59,223 nt of DNA, taken from assembly GCF_003231275.1 (NCBI RefSeq), contig NZ_QKVL01000036.1:1-59223 (forward strand), in the 5' to 3' direction. The DNA is from Pseudomonas huaxiensis. Its GTDB lineage: Bacteria; Pseudomonadota; Gammaproteobacteria; Pseudomonadales; Pseudomonadaceae. The notes under the pieces are model-generated. The model did not search any database and was not told the DNA's origin. It was given only the letters and a program-made list of their open reading frames with translations. The first letter of the stretch is position 1, and the number at the start of each line of letters is the position of its first letter. A program made the position numbers and the translations under genes. This document shows positions 35,053-42,688 of this stretch, in pieces.

Positions 35053-36306
35053 TCAGCGGTAAACCGGGAAGTCCGCACACAGTGCCGACACGTTGCGCGC
35101 CACATCGGCTTCCACATCGGCGTCGCCGAGGTTGTCGAGGATGTCGCAGATCCAGCCAGCCAGTTCCACACACTGGGCGACCTTGAAGCCGCGCGTGGTG
35201 ACGGCCGGGGTGCCGATACGCAGGCCCGAGGTCACGAACGGCGATTGCGGGTCGTTCGGCACGGCGTTCTTGTTGACGGTGATATGGGCGCGGCCAAGGG
35301 CGGCATCGGCCTCTTTGCCGGTCAGGCCCTGACGGATCAGGCTGACCAGGAACAGGTGGTTGTCGGTACCGCCGGACACTACATCGTAGCCACGCTTGAT
35401 GAACACGCCAGCCATGGCCTGGGCGTTATCGATAACCTGCTGCTGGTAGGTCTTGAAGCCGGGCTCCTGCGCTTCCTTGAAGCACACGGCCTTGCCGGCG
35501 ATGACGTGCATCAGCGGGCCGCCTTGCGCGCCGGGGAAGACCGCGGCGTTGAGCTTTTTCTCGATCTCTTCGTTGGCCTTGGCCAGGATCAGGCCGCCAC
35601 GCGGACCGCGCAGGGTCTTGTGGGTGGTGGTGGTGACCACGTCGGCGAACGGCAGCGGGTTCGGGTACAGGCCGGCGGCAACCAGGCCGGCGACGTGGGC
35701 CATGTCGACGAACAGCAGCGCACCGACCTTGTCGGCGATGGCGCGGAAGCGCGGGAAATCGAGGGTCTTGGAATAAGCGGAGAAGCCGGCAACGATCATC
35801 TTCGGCTTGTGCTCGACGGCCAGGCGCTCGACTTCGTCGTAATCGATCAGGCCGGTGTTGGTGTCGATGCCGTATTGAACGGCGTTGTACAGCTTGCCCG
35901 AGGACGACACTTTGGCGCCGTGGGTCAGGTGACCGCCGTGGGCCAGGCTCATGCCGAGGATGGTGTCGCCGGCTTGCAGCAGGGCGAGATAGACGGCGCT
36001 GTTGGCGGAAGAGCCGGAGTGCGGCTGGACGTTCGCGTAGTCGGCACCGAACAGTTGCTTGGCGCGCTCGATGGCCAGCGCCTCGACCTTGTCGACGTGT
36101 TCGCAGCCGCCGTAGTAGCGCTTGCCAGGATAGCCTTCGGCGTACTTGTTGGTCAGGCCGCTGCCCTGGGCCTGCATCACCCGCTTGCTGGTGTAGTTTT
36201 CGGAAGCGATCAGCTCGATGTGATCTTCCTGACGTTGCTCTTCGGCATTCATCGCCGCCAGCAGTGCATCGTCATAACCTTGAATCTGGTCTTGCTTGCT
36301 GAACAT
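35053..36306 (-). CDS. glyA: Serine hydroxymethyltransferase, first gene of the sarcosine operon
   Basis: 417 residues starting MFSKQDQIQGYDDALL at 36306, with GGGAGA just upstream. The open frame extends 38 codons further without support. PLP lysine is K230 in VVTTTTHKTLRG. It interconverts serine and glycine with methylene-THF and so removes glycine and the C1 unit produced by SoxBDAG. This is the catabolic paralogue (PA5415-like) rather than the housekeeping copy, judged by operon context. Confidence 0.95.
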   Translation of the reverse strand: MFSKQDQIQGYDDALLAAMNAEEQRQEDHIELIASENYTSKRVMQAQGSGLTNKYAEGYPGKRYYGGCEHVDKVEALAIERAKQLFGADYANVQPHSGSSANSAVYLALLQAGDTILGMSLAHGGHLTHGAKVSSSGKLYNAVQYGIDTNTGLIDYDEVERLAVEHKPKMIVAGFSAYSKTLDFPRFRAIADKVGALLFVDMAHVAGLVAAGLYPNPLPFADVVTTTTHKTLRGPRGGLILAKANEEIEKKLNAAVFPGAQGGPLMHVIAGKAVCFKEAQEPGFKTYQQQVIDNAQAMAGVFIKRGYDVVSGGTDNHLFLVSLIRQGLTGKEADAALGRAHITVNKNAVPNDPQSPFVTSGLRIGTPAVTTRGFKVAQCVELAGWICDILDNLGDADVEADVARNVSALCADFPVYR

Positions 36307-36645
36307 CGCATCTCTCCCGGCAGCGGCATAGGTCTTGTAGGCGGGCGCCGTGGCATTGACGGCATCCTTTGCAGCGATGGTATGGCCGGGCCCCGCAGGC
36401 CAGATGCCTGCGCACGCCACGGAAAGGTGCGTTTACGACATTGTTTTGTCTTGTTTGCGATAGTCGGTGGGTTGGGGGCCTCATCGCTGGCAAGCCAGCT
36501 CCCACAGGTGTGGTGCATGCAGTCCTTGTGGGAGCTGGCTTGCCAGCGATGAGGCCCCAAAAACGACACAAGAATCAGGTTGTATAGGCAACTGCTTAAT
36601 CGATGCATTAGAGTGCTCCCCTGCCTCGCTCACAGGACTCGCGCC
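36307..36645. other. glyA-ltaE divergent region
   Basis: 339 bp. It contains the glyA promoter side, a TGTT-rich stretch (36431-36460, GACATTGTTTTGTC has short inverted ends), the long inverted repeat at 36475-36558 and the ltaE leader. No gene is visible. Confidence 0.7.
36475..36558. repeat. Inverted repeat with 32-bp arms
   Basis: The left arm 36475-36506 (GGGGCCTCATCGCTGGCAAG, then CCAGCTCCCACA) and right arm 36527-36558 are perfect reverse complements around a 20-bp spacer. It is a REP-like element of the TGGCAAGCCAGCTCCCACA subfamily, different in core from the others here. Confidence 0.92.
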
Positions 36646-37686
36646 ATGACAGAACAAAGCCAACAATTCGCCAGCGACAACTATTCCGGCATCTGCCCCG
36701 AGGCCTGGGCCGCCATGGAAAAGGCCAATCACGGCCATGAACGCGCCTACGGCGACGACCAGTGGACGGCCCGCGCCTCCGACCATTTCCGCCAGTTGTT
36801 CGAAACCGACTGCGAGGTGTTCTTCGCCTTCAACGGCACCGCGGCCAACTCGCTGGCGCTGTCGTCGTTGTGCCAGAGCTACCACAGCGTGATCTGCTCC
36901 GAGACCGCCCACGTCGAGACCGACGAATGCGGCGCGCCGGAGTTCTTCTCCAACGGATCCAAACTGCTCACCGCCCGTAGCGAGAACGGCAAGCTGACCC
37001 CGGAATCGATCCGCGAAGTCGCGCTCAAGCGCCAGGACATCCACTACCCCAAGCCGCGCGTGGTCACCATCACCCAGGCCACCGAAGTCGGCAGCGTGTA
37101 CCGCCCCGAAGAACTCAAGGCGATCAGCGAAACCTGCAAGGAACTGGGCCTGAACCTGCACATGGACGGCGCGCGCTTCACCAACGCCTGCGCCTTCCTC
37201 GGCTGCTCGCCGGCCGAGCTGACCTGGAAAGCCGGGATCGACGTGCTGTGCTTCGGCGGCACCAAGAACGGCATGGCGGTCGGTGAGGCGATCCTGTTCT
37301 TCAACCACAAGCTGGCCGAAGACTTCGACTACCGCTGCAAACAGGCCGGGCAACTGGCGTCGAAAATGCGCTTCCTGTCGGCGCCGTGGGTCGGCCTGCT
37401 GGAGAACGGCGCCTGGCTGCGCCACGGCACCCATGCCAACCACTGCGCGCAGTTGCTCAGCAGCCTGGTGGCGGACGTGCCGGGGGTTGAACTGATGTTC
37501 CCGGTGGAAGCCAACGGCGTATTCCTGCAGATGCCGGAGCCGGCACTGGAAAAGCTGCGTAATAAAGGCTGGCGGTTCTACACCTTCATCGGCAGCGGCG
37601 GGGCGCGATTCATGTGTTCCTGGGATACCGAAGAGGCGCGGGTGCGGGAGTTGGCGGCGGATATTCGGGCGGTGATGGGCGTCTGA
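36646..37686 (+). CDS. ltaE: Low-specificity L-threonine aldolase
   Basis: 346 residues starting MTEQSQQFASDNYSGICPEA. PLP lysine is K207 in LCFGGTKNGMAVGE; LHMDGARFTNACA holds the cofactor Asp. It cleaves L-threonine or allo-threonine to glycine and acetaldehyde. In PAO1 the gene (PA5413) also lies between the sox operon and gbcAB. It is divergent from glyA, linking glycine generation to the same locus. Confidence 0.94.
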   Translation: MTEQSQQFASDNYSGICPEAWAAMEKANHGHERAYGDDQWTARASDHFRQLFETDCEVFFAFNGTAANSLALSSLCQSYHSVICSETAHVETDECGAPEFFSNGSKLLTARSENGKLTPESIREVALKRQDIHYPKPRVVTITQATEVGSVYRPEELKAISETCKELGLNLHMDGARFTNACAFLGCSPAELTWKAGIDVLCFGGTKNGMAVGEAILFFNHKLAEDFDYRCKQAGQLASKMRFLSAPWVGLLENGAWLRHGTHANHCAQLLSSLVADVPGVELMFPVEANGVFLQMPEPALEKLRNKGWRFYTFIGSGGARFMCSWDTEEARVRELAADIRAVMGV

Positions 37687-37695
37687 TCATGTGCA

Positions 37696-37766
37696 GCCCT
37701 TCGCGGGCAAGCTCGCTCCTACAGGATCGGCGCAATCTGTAGGAGCGAGCTCGCTCGCGAAGGGCC
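37696..37766. repeat. REP inverted pair
   Basis: GCAGCCCTTCGCGGGCAAGC...CTACAGG and CTGTAGGAGCGAGC...CGCGAAGGGC. It lies between the convergent ends of ltaE and the chemoreceptor gene. Confidence 0.88.
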
Positions 37767-37772
37767 TGCAAT

Positions 37773-39710
37773 CTAGAGCTTGAATCCACCCATCTGCTTG
37801 GCCAGATCATCGGCCAACCGCTGCAACGCCTCGCAATCCTTCCGGCACGCCTCCACTTCCGTCGCCGTCGTCCGCGCCAGGTCGGAAATCCCCTGCACGT
37901 TGCGGTTGATCTCCTCGGTCACCGCCGACTGTTCTTCAGTCGCCGTCGCTACCTGCAGGTTCATGTCGCTAATGCGCTCCACCTGCCCGGTGATGGTGGT
38001 CAATGAATCACCCGTGAGCTGACTCGACTCGACCCCCGTCCCCGTCGCTGTCTGCCCGGCATGCATCGAGGCCACTGCGGTGCCGGTGCCTTGTTTGAGG
38101 CGCTGGATCATCTGCTGGATTTCCCCGGTCGAGACCTGGGTACGTTGCGCCAGGGTGCGGACTTCATCCGCCACCACAGCAAAGCCGCGGCCCATTTCCC
38201 CGGCCCGCGCCGCCTCGATGGCGGCATTGAGCGCCAGCAGGTTGGTCTGTTCGGAAATGCTGCGGATCACCGCCAGCACCTTGTCGATGGACGCCACTTC
38301 CTCGGCCAGTTCACTCACCGCATCCGCTGCCGTGCCGATCTCGCCGGACATTCCTTCGATATGCGCAATCGAGCGCTGCACCACGTCCCGCGCCTGCAAG
38401 GCTTCGTCGCGGGCGGTCTGCGAGGCATGCGCCGCGTCGCCGGCGTTCTGCGCGATTTCTTGCACGGTCAGGCCCATCTGGTGCACGGCAGTGGCGACCA
38501 TTTCGGTCATTTCCTGCTGCTTGAGCGAGCGATCGGCGGTGCTGACCACCACATGGATCACCTGCCCGACCGCCTTGCGCAACTGCTCGCTGGTGCGCAG
38601 GACTTCGCCGATCAGGTTGCGCTGGCCATCGAGGAAGCGGTTGAAGCCCCGGGCCAGGTCGCCCAGTTCGTCACGGCGGCTTTCGTCGAGGCGGTGACTG
38701 AGGTCGCCGCCGCCATCGCCGATGGCGATCAGCGCGTCGGTCACCTGGCGAATCGGCCGCGCGATGCCCCGCGCCAGCAGCACCACCAGCAGCAGCGAGA
38801 GCAAGGCCACGGCGCCGCCGATCAATGAGGTCAGCCAGACCGCGTCATGCATCTGCCCGTAAATCTGCGACTCCGGCACCTCGGCCACCAGGCGCCAGTT
38901 CAAGTCGCGCAGTGGCAGGCTCAAGGCCAGATAGCGCTCGCCGTCACGCTCGAAGCGGCTGCTCTGCAAACCCTCGGTTTTCGCCAGGATCGCCTGCGCT
39001 GCGGCCTCGCCAATCTGCTCGGACAACTGCCGCTTGCCGCCATGCTCGTTCTGCGGATGCACCTGGATCAGGCCATCGCCGCGCACCAACATCACCCGCC
39101 CGCGCTCGCCGAAGCTGAAGTTGTGGATCAGTTCGGACATCTCGGTCATGCGCAGGCCAAGCCCGCCGATGCCCACCAGCTTGCCGGCCTTCTCGATCCG
39201 GTAGTCGATGAACAGCGCCAACTCGCCGGTGGCGCCATCGGTATCGATATTGAGCATGCGATTGTTGCCACTATCGACGAATCCGAAGAACCATTTATCC
39301 GCCGGATTGTTGCGGCTCAGAGTCCGGTCCAGGCCCTTCTCGTTGTAGTAGTGGTTGGTGTCGGTGGAGACGAACACCGACGTGAAGGCCTGGTTCTTCT
39401 CGCGCATGATTTCCAGGTACTCGACCACTGCCGGCGCCCCGGCAGGTTCCTCGCCAGCGGCGAGCCAGTCGCGCAGATAGGTGTTGTGGGCAATGTCGGC
39501 GGCCGCGGTCAGGGGCCGGCTGAGCATCCGCTCGATGTCGTTACGAATCGCCTCAATGCTGGCCGGCAATGCCGTGTCGACCAGGTAACGCTCGGTCAAC
39601 CGGTTGACCGCCACCGTGTAGATACCGACCACGATCAGAATGCTCACCAACAGGGCTGCGCCCATGCTTGTGATCAGTTGCCACTGGATACTGCGCCGCC
39701 AGAAGTGCAT
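37773..39710 (-). CDS. Methyl-accepting chemotaxis protein with dCache-type sensor
   Basis: 645 residues from MHFWRRSIQWQLITSMG; the open frame upstream is in AT-rich intergenic DNA. TM1 is about 11-34 and TM2 about 291-312. The 255-residue periplasmic region has the double-Cache pattern SVFVSTDTNHYYNEKG, NNPADKWFFGFVDSG, LNIDTD, LFIDYRI and GIGGLGL. A HAMP domain follows, then the signalling tip EQTNLLALNAAIEAARAGEMGRGFAVVADEVR. It lacks the YxxxxRxWY amino-acid-binding signature of PctA-type receptors. Its place in the betaine block suggests an amine-type ligand, but this is inference. Confidence 0.92.
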   Translation of the reverse strand: MHFWRRSIQWQLITSMGAALLVSILIVVGIYTVAVNRLTERYLVDTALPASIEAIRNDIERMLSRPLTAAADIAHNTYLRDWLAAGEEPAGAPAVVEYLEIMREKNQAFTSVFVSTDTNHYYNEKGLDRTLSRNNPADKWFFGFVDSGNNRMLNIDTDGATGELALFIDYRIEKAGKLVGIGGLGLRMTEMSELIHNFSFGERGRVMLVRGDGLIQVHPQNEHGGKRQLSEQIGEAAAQAILAKTEGLQSSRFERDGERYLALSLPLRDLNWRLVAEVPESQIYGQMHDAVWLTSLIGGAVALLSLLLVVLLARGIARPIRQVTDALIAIGDGGGDLSHRLDESRRDELGDLARGFNRFLDGQRNLIGEVLRTSEQLRKAVGQVIHVVVSTADRSLKQQEMTEMVATAVHQMGLTVQEIAQNAGDAAHASQTARDEALQARDVVQRSIAHIEGMSGEIGTAADAVSELAEEVASIDKVLAVIRSISEQTNLLALNAAIEAARAGEMGRGFAVVADEVRTLAQRTQVSTGEIQQMIQRLKQGTGTAVASMHAGQTATGTGVESSQLTGDSLTTITGQVERISDMNLQVATATEEQSAVTEEINRNVQGISDLARTTATEVEACRKDCEALQRLADDLAKQMGGFKL

Positions 39711-39854
39711 GGAGTTCCCTCGGAGAAATAAGACCTGTACTGCAAATGACAGGCCAATTGTATACACATTGGTATCCAATAATTCCATACGAGCAGCACA
39801 ATGCCCCTCACGAATGTAAGGTCGGACTGAAAAACACGAGGGAAAGGGATGTAG

Positions 39855-39880
39855 GTGTGGGAGCCGGAACGCTCCCACAC
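39855..39880. terminator. Hairpin between zapA and the chemoreceptor
   Basis: GTGTGGGAGC-CGGAAC-GCTCCCACAC, a perfect 10-bp stem seven bases after the zapA stop. No T tract follows on the minus strand, so terminator strength is uncertain. The 6S RNA gene that usually follows zapA in Pseudomonas is not recognisable here. Confidence 0.5.
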
Positions 39881-39887
39881 AAGGCGA

Positions 39888-40190
39888 TCAACTGTTGACG
39901 ATGGCCTGGGAGATGGCGTCGACCGTGGCGCTGACTTGCTCTTGATAACGGTCGAGGGCCTGCTGGTGCGACTGCTGCAGTTCGATCTGTCGCGAGCACA
40001 GGTTCAGGGCCGCGAGAACCAGCAACTTGTCACCAATCAGCGACGGGTAATTGCGCTTGGTATCGGCCAGGGAAGCCTTGAGCATCCGGACCGCCTCGTG
40101 GAGCACGTGCTCCTGGCCTTCCGGGGCCTTGATCGAGTAGTCGTTGCCCATGATCGAGACGACATTGATCGTCTGCGCGGTCTCGTTCAT
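39888..40190 (-). CDS. zapA: Cell division protein ZapA
   Basis: 100 residues. The N-terminal globular part (VVSIMGNDYSIKAPEGQEHVLHEAVRML) and C-terminal coiled coil (LAALNLCSRQIELQQSHQQALDRYQEQV) are typical of ZapA. ZapA cross-links FtsZ filaments at the division ring. Its ATG overlaps the stop of the coiled-coil gene upstream by four bases. Both neighbours of this pair are chemoreceptors, unlike the usual ygfB-side and ssrS-ygfA-side context. Confidence 0.92.
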   Translation of the reverse strand: MNETAQTINVVSIMGNDYSIKAPEGQEHVLHEAVRMLKASLADTKRNYPSLIGDKLLVLAALNLCSRQIELQQSHQQALDRYQEQVSATVDAISQAIVNS

Positions 40191-40417
40191 GCGCTAACAG
40201 CACCCGCGCTGGCACGCTCGATCAGCGCCTGCAGGCGTGCGGTGGTGGCGCCATTCTTGTCTTCCTGTTCCATCAGGCTCAGTTGCAGGCTTTCGTTCTC
40301 GTCCTTGGCCTGGCTCAGCTCGGTGTCCAGTTGTGCATTGCGCTCGGCCAGTTGCTGATTCTTTTGCAGCAGCTCGCCGACCAGTTGTTCCAGTTGACTC
40401 AGAGTGGTGTCCAACAT
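40187..40417 (-). CDS. TIGR02449-family coiled-coil protein (ZapB-like)
   Basis: 76 residues, almost entirely coiled coil (LSQLEQLVGELLQKNQQLAERNAQLDTELSQAKDENESLQLSL in heptads). Small proteins of this family precede zapA in gammaproteobacteria and are candidates for ZapB-like division factors. Translationally coupled to zapA (ATGA). The function in Pseudomonas is not established. Confidence 0.85.
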   Translation of the reverse strand: MLDTTLSQLEQLVGELLQKNQQLAERNAQLDTELSQAKDENESLQLSLMEQEDKNGATTARLQALIERASAGAVSA

Positions 40418-40591
40418 GATTGCCTTCTCGGGGGTGATTGCGGGGGGCGCACACGATAAAGAAATCTCGACATGCCCGCCAGAGATATCGGGGCCAGAGC
40501 CCCGCGTTGGTGCACATTGACCTGATATAGGTCATCCGGTTCCCGCATTTGGTCGGACAACCCCTACATGAAAGACGATGGGCGGCTCATA

Positions 40592-40606
40592 TTTTGTCAG
40601 ACAAAA
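40592..40606. promoter_or_regulatory. 15-bp perfect palindrome upstream of the second chemoreceptor
   Basis: TTTTGTC-A-GACAAAA. A related imperfect site TTGGTCGGACAA lies at 40549-40560, about 45 bp upstream. The palindrome abuts the -35 of the predicted FliA promoter, a position suited to a repressor. Confidence 0.4.
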
Positions 40607-40608
40607 CC

Positions 40609-40635
40609 TCAAGTCCAGCCCGCGTTTACCGATAG
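40609..40635 (+). promoter_or_regulatory. Predicted FliA (sigma-28) promoter
   Basis: TCAAGTCC, 11-bp spacer, ACCGATAG. This fits the flagellar consensus (TAAAGTTT or TCAAGTTT, N11-12, GCCGATAA) with mismatches at the end positions. It lies 64 bp before the chemoreceptor ATG, the expected class for a chemotaxis gene. Confidence 0.6.
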
Positions 40636-40698
40636 GCAAGTAGTACTCCTCCAAAACAGGCGCATGGATCGCGTCCCTTCTTGACTCGGATCCGACCC

Positions 40699-42324
40699 AT
40701 GTCCCTACGCAACATGAATATTGCCCCGCGAGCACTGCTGGGGTTCGCGCTGATCGGCGCGCTGATGCTGACTCTGGGCATCTTTGCCCTCAACCAGATG
40801 AGCAAGATCCGCGAGGCCGGCGCGAACATCGAAAGCGTCACGGTGCCGAGCATCAAGAGCCTGGACCAGATCAGCCTGATGACCCTGCGCCTGCGCACGC
40901 TGTCCTACCGCCTGATGATCAACCGCGAGCCGGACCTGCTGCAGACCACCCTCACTCAACTCGACCAGCGCAACGAGCAGATCGATGCCCAGCGCAAGAT
41001 CTACGAGCCGCTGATTGCCGCCGATGAAGAGCGCGCCACATACAACCAGTACGTACAGGTGCTCGGCCAGTACCGCCAGCTCGAAACCCGCATGCGCCAG
41101 TTGTCGCAGAGCGGCGACCTGCCGGCCCTGCGCGACATGATCAACCGCGATTTGCTGCAGAACATGGAGCAGGTCACCGCGCTCCTGGACAAGCTGATCA
41201 AGATCAACACCGAGCAGACCCGCGACTTCAACCAGGCGGCCACCAACGAGTATGAATCCGCGTTCAGCCTGGTCATCGCCCTGCTGGTCGCGGCGACGGT
41301 GCTGACCTTCCTCTGCGCCGTGCTGCTGACCCGCAGCATCGTCAAGCCGATCGAAGACGTGCTGGGCGTGGCCGAGAAGATTGCCGAAGGCAACCTGACC
41401 CACGTCATCCACCCGGAAGGCAAAGACGAAGCCGCACGCCTGCAACGTGCCATCGCGCAGATGCAGGAGCAGTTGCGTGACACCTTGCAGCAGATTTCCG
41501 GCTCGGCCACGCAACTGGCGTCGGCGGCTGAAGAGCTGAACAGCGTCACCGAGGAAAGCGCCCGCGGCCTGCAACAGCAGAACAACGAAATCGAGCAGGC
41601 GGCTACCGCCGTGACCGAGATGACCAGCGCCGTCGAGGAAGTGGCGCGCAATGCGGTGAGCACCTCCGAAGCGTCGCAGGAAGCCACCCGCTCCGCCGGC
41701 GACGGCCGTGACCTGGTCATGGAAACCGTCAGCGCCATCGAGCGCATGAGCAACGATGTGCAGAGCACCTCGGTGCTGGTGGGCAACCTGGCCGAACAAT
41801 CGCGCGACATCGGCAAGGTGCTGGACGTGATCCGCGGCCTGGCCGACCAGACCAACCTGCTGGCCCTCAACGCGGCGATCGAAGCGGCGCGTGCCGGTGA
41901 AGCCGGCCGTGGTTTCGCGGTGGTCGCCGATGAAGTCCGCGCCCTCGCCCACCGCACCCAGCAGTCCACCGCCGAGATCGAGCGGATGATCGGCAGCATC
42001 CAGGGCGGCACCGAACAGGCCGTCAGCTCGATGCGCAACAGCACCGAGCGCGCCGAGTCAACCTTGAGCATCGCCCGTGGCGCCGGCATGGCGCTGGAAA
42101 CCATCACCGGCGCGGTAGCGCAGATCAACGAGCGCAACCTGGTGATCGCCAGCGCCGCCGAGGAGCAGGCGCAGGTCGCCCGCGAAGTGGACCGCAACCT
42201 GGTGAACATCAACGACCTGTCGGTGCAGTCGGCCACTGGTGCACACCAGACCAGCGCGGCCAGCGCCGAGCTGTCGCGCCTGGCGGTGGACCTGAACAAC
42301 CTGGTGGGTCGCTTCAGGATCTGA
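40699..42324 (+). CDS. Methyl-accepting chemotaxis protein with four-helix-bundle sensor
   Basis: 541 residues from MSLRNMNIAPRALLGFALIG; an in-frame TTG at 40681 is less likely. TM1 is about 12-34, TM2 about 189-211. The 155-residue periplasmic domain is all-helical (4HB_MCP type). A HAMP domain (RSIVKPIEDVLGVAEKIAEGN) precedes the signalling domain with DQTNLLALNAAIEAARAGEAGRGFAVVADEVRAL. The C-terminus has no CheR-binding pentapeptide. Ligand unknown. A FliA-like promoter lies upstream. Confidence 0.92.
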   Translation: MSLRNMNIAPRALLGFALIGALMLTLGIFALNQMSKIREAGANIESVTVPSIKSLDQISLMTLRLRTLSYRLMINREPDLLQTTLTQLDQRNEQIDAQRKIYEPLIAADEERATYNQYVQVLGQYRQLETRMRQLSQSGDLPALRDMINRDLLQNMEQVTALLDKLIKINTEQTRDFNQAATNEYESAFSLVIALLVAATVLTFLCAVLLTRSIVKPIEDVLGVAEKIAEGNLTHVIHPEGKDEAARLQRAIAQMQEQLRDTLQQISGSATQLASAAEELNSVTEESARGLQQQNNEIEQAATAVTEMTSAVEEVARNAVSTSEASQEATRSAGDGRDLVMETVSAIERMSNDVQSTSVLVGNLAEQSRDIGKVLDVIRGLADQTNLLALNAAIEAARAGEAGRGFAVVADEVRALAHRTQQSTAEIERMIGSIQGGTEQAVSSMRNSTERAESTLSIARGAGMALETITGAVAQINERNLVIASAAEEQAQVAREVDRNLVNINDLSVQSATGAHQTSAASAELSRLAVDLNNLVGRFRI

Positions 42325-42335
42325 TCCTGGTCTTC

Positions 42336-42353
42336 GGGGCGGTACGCCGCCCC
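42336..42353 (+). terminator. Hairpin after the second chemoreceptor
   Basis: GGGGCGG-TACG-CCGCCCC, extended by TTC/GAA outside, 12 bases after the stop. No T run; probably a weak terminator. Confidence 0.5.
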
Positions 42354-42370
42354 TGAAGGCTTCGCACATC

Positions 42371-42417
42371 CCTGTACCCTGAACGAGCGAGCGTGTCGGG
42401 ACGCCGAACCGTCGCGA
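42371..42417. repeat. Degenerate single REP
   Basis: CCTGTACCCTGAACGAGCGAGC...GTCGGGACGCCGAACCGTCGCGA keeps one REP arm with substitutions and lacks its partner. Confidence 0.6.
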
Positions 42418-42688
42418 AACCACGTCACCCGTAATCTGGACAGCACCACCAAGAATCCACCTACAAAACTCAACTCTTAGCGACTTAACCTACCGCCACC
42501 CGCGCCAGCACCAAACCGCATCAACGCCCCTGTCCTACAAATCCCGCCTAAATCCCCCGGAAACCCCTGATTCCGCCGTCATCCCCCCCTTCTCCCCTCG
42601 CATGATTTGATGCAATTTCCCCCTGTGAACATTCCGACCAGTCCCTAACCTCTCGGCGTCCAGACCTCTTCCGAACGCCGGATCGCCC

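Larger units (their letters stand above)
42325..42688. other. Non-coding gap with pyrimidine-rich strand
   Basis: 364 bp holding the chemoreceptor terminator, a REP remnant, and from about 42430 to 42680 a plus strand that is rich in C and poor in G (CCACCAAGAATCCACC and many CCC runs). No credible gene is seen. Confidence 0.65.

Noticed and set aside
39711..39887. 6S RNA (ssrS) after zapA
   Set aside because: The position is right but the space is too short for the usual RNA plus promoter signals, and the sequence lacks the conserved long helical ends.
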